Positions 62,573-64,000 of a DNA stretch of 64,000 nucleotides are shown one piece after another. A program made the translations under genes and the position numbers. The notes below the pieces were generated by a model. It saw only the letters and a list, made by a program, of their open reading frames with translations, was not told the origin of the DNA and searched no databases. Source of the DNA: Prevotella sp. (GTDB lineage: Bacteria > Bacteroidota > Bacteroidia > Bacteroidales > Bacteroidaceae). Where the stretch lies: the NCBI GenBank assembly GCA_017623155.1, contig JAGAPR010000003.1, positions 62,001 to 126,000 of the forward strand, given 5' to 3'. How positions within the stretch are numbered: position 1 is the stretch's first letter; the number at the start of each line of letters is the position of its first letter.

Positions 62573-64000
62573 ATGTATAAATTCAACAAAGCCTCCCTGC
62601 TGGCAGTTGCAGCAGGTGCAGTTCTCCTTTCTTCATGCTCGAAGGAGACGGATTTTTATGATCCCGACTATGCGTCAAAACAGTACGCAAAGAGTTGGGA
62701 GAGTGCGTTCGGCAGCATATCTGCCGAGCAGGATTGGAACATGGCTGTACGCACATCGCTCAACATCAATCTTCCCTATCTCAAAGGAGAGAGCGAAGTG
62801 AAAGTGTTTACAGTCAACCCTCTCGAAAAAGGCTGTTATCTCATGGCAGAAACTAAGTTGAACAACGGTACGGGCAGCATCGTCTTCGACGCTCTCAAAA
62901 GCATGGACCAAGTATTTGTGGCTGTTGAGAACGACGGAATGAAACGCGTTTACGGATACTACGGTATCGAAAACGGAAGCGTGAATATCGGTGCAAACAC
63001 CACAAGCATGGCAAAGAACGCTCCGAAGACAAGAGCTGGGGAATGCAATGTTACTAAGGGCGAGAGAGCTTTAGTTATCACCGGTGCAGAGAGTCTATCA
63101 GGCGATGTTAAGTATTCATATAGCGGCAACTTATATACTTATGAGGAACTTGTCGAATTAGTAAAAGCAAGAGGAAATTATTATTGGACAGACCCGTTTA
63201 TAAGGGAGACTTGTGTGACTTTTGATGAATGGGGAAATCCAACTGGCTGGGATTTTTCAAACGCGAAATTAAACGACTATGCCGTACCTACTACTGAGCC
63301 ATTGGATATTTACATCACCTATCTCAACGGCGTAGAGAAGGCCGCAACCAATCCTTATAAGATATCTTGGGGATATGAGAACTTCGGTCCCGGCTCTTTC
63401 TTTGAGGAAAAATTGAAATATTATCTCGCTCCGAAATACGGCAACTTCTACAGCACTCCCGAAGAGTTGGCAGTGGTTGAGCAGGGCTTCTCCATAACAA
63501 CAGAGGGCGGAGAGATAGAACTACCTTTCATATACGGTGCTACACAAAAGTCCAACATGCTCGGATATGTGTATTACAAAGACGGACAAGACCCGCTGGC
63601 ACAGCCTCACTATGTACTCATGAACGACGGTCGTCCTAATGAAAACATCTATTTCGAACAATGGAAAGGAACACCTGCCGGTGGCGGTGACGGAATGGGA
63701 CTGTCAAATTGGAATGTGGCTTATCCTGAATTAAAGACAATATACGGTCATACAGGTGATGACCTTGTATACGGTACAAGCTACAAACTGACTTTCTTCG
63801 GCGAAAACCACGACATGACGACAGGTACCTATGAATTCCCCGCAGGATATCATATTGCATTCTTTATCTGTCCGCAAAATTACAGTAGTAAAGAAGAGTT
63901 GAACAATTACAACTATTCACTTCCCGAATTAAACCGTCGAATAAAGCATTATTACAGCATTGTTCCCGGTCAGGATACTTGGCAAGAGGATAAAACCCGC
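62573..64000 (+). CDS. Large lipoprotein, 3' end beyond the window
   Basis: The frame is open from 62573 to the window edge (476 codons, no stop). The N-terminus is a lipoprotein signal peptide, MYKFNKASLLAVAAGAVLLSSC, with lipobox Cys22. The next residues (KETDFYDPDYASKQYAKSWESAFGSISAEQDWNMA) resemble the start of Bacteroidales surface lipoproteins that precede DUF4114- or LruC-type domains. A beta-rich region with GYVYYKDGQDPLAQPHYVLMND and PAGYHIAFFICPQN supports a DUF4114-like domain near the edge. Function unknown; probably exposed on the outer membrane. Confidence 0.85.
   Translation, partial: MYKFNKASLLAVAAGAVLLSSCSKETDFYDPDYASKQYAKSWESAFGSISAEQDWNMAVRTSLNINLPYLKGESEVKVFTVNPLEKGCYLMAETKLNNGTGSIVFDALKSMDQVFVAVENDGMKRVYGYYGIENGSVNIGANTTSMAKNAPKTRAGECNVTKGERALVITGAESLSGDVKYSYSGNLYTYEELVELVKARGNYYWTDPFIRETCVTFDEWGNPTGWDFSNAKLNDYAVPTTEPLDIYITYLNGVEKAATNPYKISWGYENFGPGSFFEEKLKYYLAPKYGNFYSTPEELAVVEQGFSITTEGGEIELPFIYGATQKSNMLGYVYYKDGQDPLAQPHYVLMNDGRPNENIYFEQWKGTPAGGGDGMGLSNWNVAYPELKTIYGHTGDDLVYGTSYKLTFFGENHDMTTGTYEFPAGYHIAFFICPQNYSSKEELNNYNYSLPELNRRIKHYYSIVPGQDTWQEDKTR

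Overview
The window looks like chromosomal DNA from a Bacteroidales bacterium, most likely Prevotellaceae-like. Pointers are a SusC/SusD pair, a type III glutamine synthetase, a fused SecDF, the HU/'smalltalk' gene pair, a GH97 enzyme, A-rich leaders without clear Shine-Dalgarno sites, and many copies of the Bacteroidetes -7 promoter box TAnnTTTG. The genus call is inference; no rRNA is present.

Layout. 1-8.3 kb: a repeat-rich leader, a small HTH regulator, an outer-membrane beta-barrel receptor, then on the minus strand dapF, dapL and glnN (diaminopimelate synthesis and nitrogen assimilation). 8.6-18.6 kb: a CBS/HlyC membrane protein, a GH97 glycosidase, tRNA-Arg(CCT), secDF, an endonuclease/exonuclease/phosphatase-family protein overlapping a rhomboid protease, and an HU gene. 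19.4-25.9 kb: a forward run of NUDIX hydrolase, topA, aroK, speA and argB. 26.2-34.8 kb: an ECF sigma factor / probable anti-sigma / DUF4252 operon, a VanX-like M15 peptidase, a methyltransferase, a GNAT-like protein overlapping a type II topoisomerase B subunit, and a CtpA-like protease. 35.3-51.1 kb: ybeY, SusC/SusD with a secreted protein, a HigB/HigA-type toxin-antitoxin pair, coaD, a 1602-residue CE12-CE8 double esterase and a membrane AraC-type regulator. This block is probably a pectin-related locus with housekeeping genes inside it. 51.1-61.3 kb: ruvB, an HU/smalltalk/M15 peptidase cassette, an LA_2272-type repeat protein with a DUF3943 protein, dapB, and an overlapping run of two signal-peptidase genes and a WbqC-family gene. 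61.4-64 kb: an AT-rich Abi-family gene and the start of a large lipoprotein gene cut by the window edge.

The most unusual signal is non-coding. Five copies of a roughly 375-450 bp intergenic element each carry an 85-bp array of four 19-bp dyads separated by exactly 3 bp (22-bp period). A sixth 85-bp array with the same geometry but an unrelated sequence sits upstream of the sigma-factor operon. Further repeats include a GC-rich palindromic repeat that has entered coding sequence in argB and the DUF3943 gene, TCCCAT-rich leaders that always lie on the coding strand, and a T-rich repeat that encodes the signal peptide of the S41 protease. The second signal-peptidase paralogue lacks both catalytic residues.
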